Positions 41,628 to 41,630 of a DNA stretch of 41,630 nucleotides are shown piece after piece (positions within the stretch are counted from its first letter, which is position 1; the number at the start of each line of letters is the position of its first letter). The position numbers and the translations under genes are program-made. The stretch comes from Corynebacterium sp. HMSC078H07. GTDB taxonomy: Bacteria > Actinomycetota > Actinomycetes > Mycobacteriales > Mycobacteriaceae. The stretch is from the NCBI RefSeq assembly GCF_001812805.1, contig NZ_KV810504.1, forward strand, positions 429 through 42,058, in the 5' to 3' direction. The notes beneath the pieces are model-generated. The model searched no databases, was not told the DNA's origin, and saw only the letters and a program-made list of their open reading frames with translations.

Positions 41628-41630
41628 CTG

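Larger units (their letters stand above)
40687..41630. other. Repeat-rich non-coding region of the integrative element
   Basis: These 944 nt are A/T-richer than the rest and contain no credible gene. They hold at least nine TTACGAAA-like sites in both orientations (40709-40837 and 41248-41415), a G-run/C-run inverted structure (41012-41147), three 22-bp iterons (41494-41559), a hairpin (41580-41605) and a ribosome binding site at the edge. The whole resembles a replication origin or a control region ahead of a gene that begins beyond 41630. Confidence 0.6.

Noticed and set aside
40687..41630. CRISPR array from the repeated TTACGAAAC words
   Set aside because: Repeats are only 9 nt, occur in both orientations and have irregular spacing. 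No cas genes in the window.

Overview
The window looks like chromosomal DNA of a Corynebacterium. The prfB-ftsE-ftsX-smpB block beside the inositol-phosphatase/hisN pair, the actinobacterial tmRNA tag, DtxR-type operators in front of siderophore uptake genes, abundant GTG starts and many short Ser/Thr-rich lipoproteins all point that way. The species cannot be fixed from the sequence alone.

Layout. (1) 151-4155: a complete siderophore ABC importer operon on the minus strand (binding lipoprotein, two permeases, ATPase) with a DtxR-like box in front and a strong terminator behind. (2) 4174-8820: an AbgT-type transporter with an M20 amidohydrolase, a DJ-1/PfpI protein and a small lipoprotein. 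(3) 8858-16201: the conserved core with ssrA (tmRNA), a serine-type amino acid permease, a DUF488 protein, smpB, ftsX, ftsE, prfB, and then an inositol-monophosphatase-family gene and hisN on the other strand. (4) 16224-18032: a secreted trypsin-like protease and a Nudix-like protein with a degenerate box. (5) 18058-30315: an iron-acquisition region in visible decay. It holds two broken siderophore-binding genes, a second ABC importer operon whose first permease is frameshifted in a C run, two lipoproteins, a chimeric scar gene (binding-protein N-terminus joined to acetyltransferase pieces), a siderophore-interacting protein fused to a methyltransferase-like domain, a further binding lipoprotein with two DtxR-like boxes, and the last ~37 codons of an NRPS adenylation domain. 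(6) 30417-38656: a hypothetical gene, a frameshifted DUF418 membrane protein, a DUF1990 protein, a von Willebrand A surface protein, and two divergent secreted phosphatases (PhoD type and purple-acid-phosphatase type). (7) 38883-41630: the left end of an integrative element, with a tRNA 3'-end remnant as attachment site, a tyrosine integrase, a small divergent coiled-coil gene and ~0.95 kb of non-coding DNA full of repeats. That DNA has paired inverted TTACGAAAC sites, three 22-bp iterons and a hairpin just before a ribosome binding site that points out of the window.

How it fits together. DtxR/Fe-repressed uptake of ferric siderophores is the main theme of regions 1 and 5: lipoproteins capture the chelate outside the membrane, FecCD permeases and FecE-like ATPases import it, and the SIP protein would reduce it to release iron. 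The NRPS stub and scar genes suggest the strain once carried siderophore biosynthesis here and lost it, keeping uptake. ssrA and smpB together serve trans-translation, and FtsEX serves divisome control of peptidoglycan hydrolysis. The best candidates for something undescribed are the repeat-rich putative origin/control region of the integrative element and the SIP-methyltransferase-like fusion.
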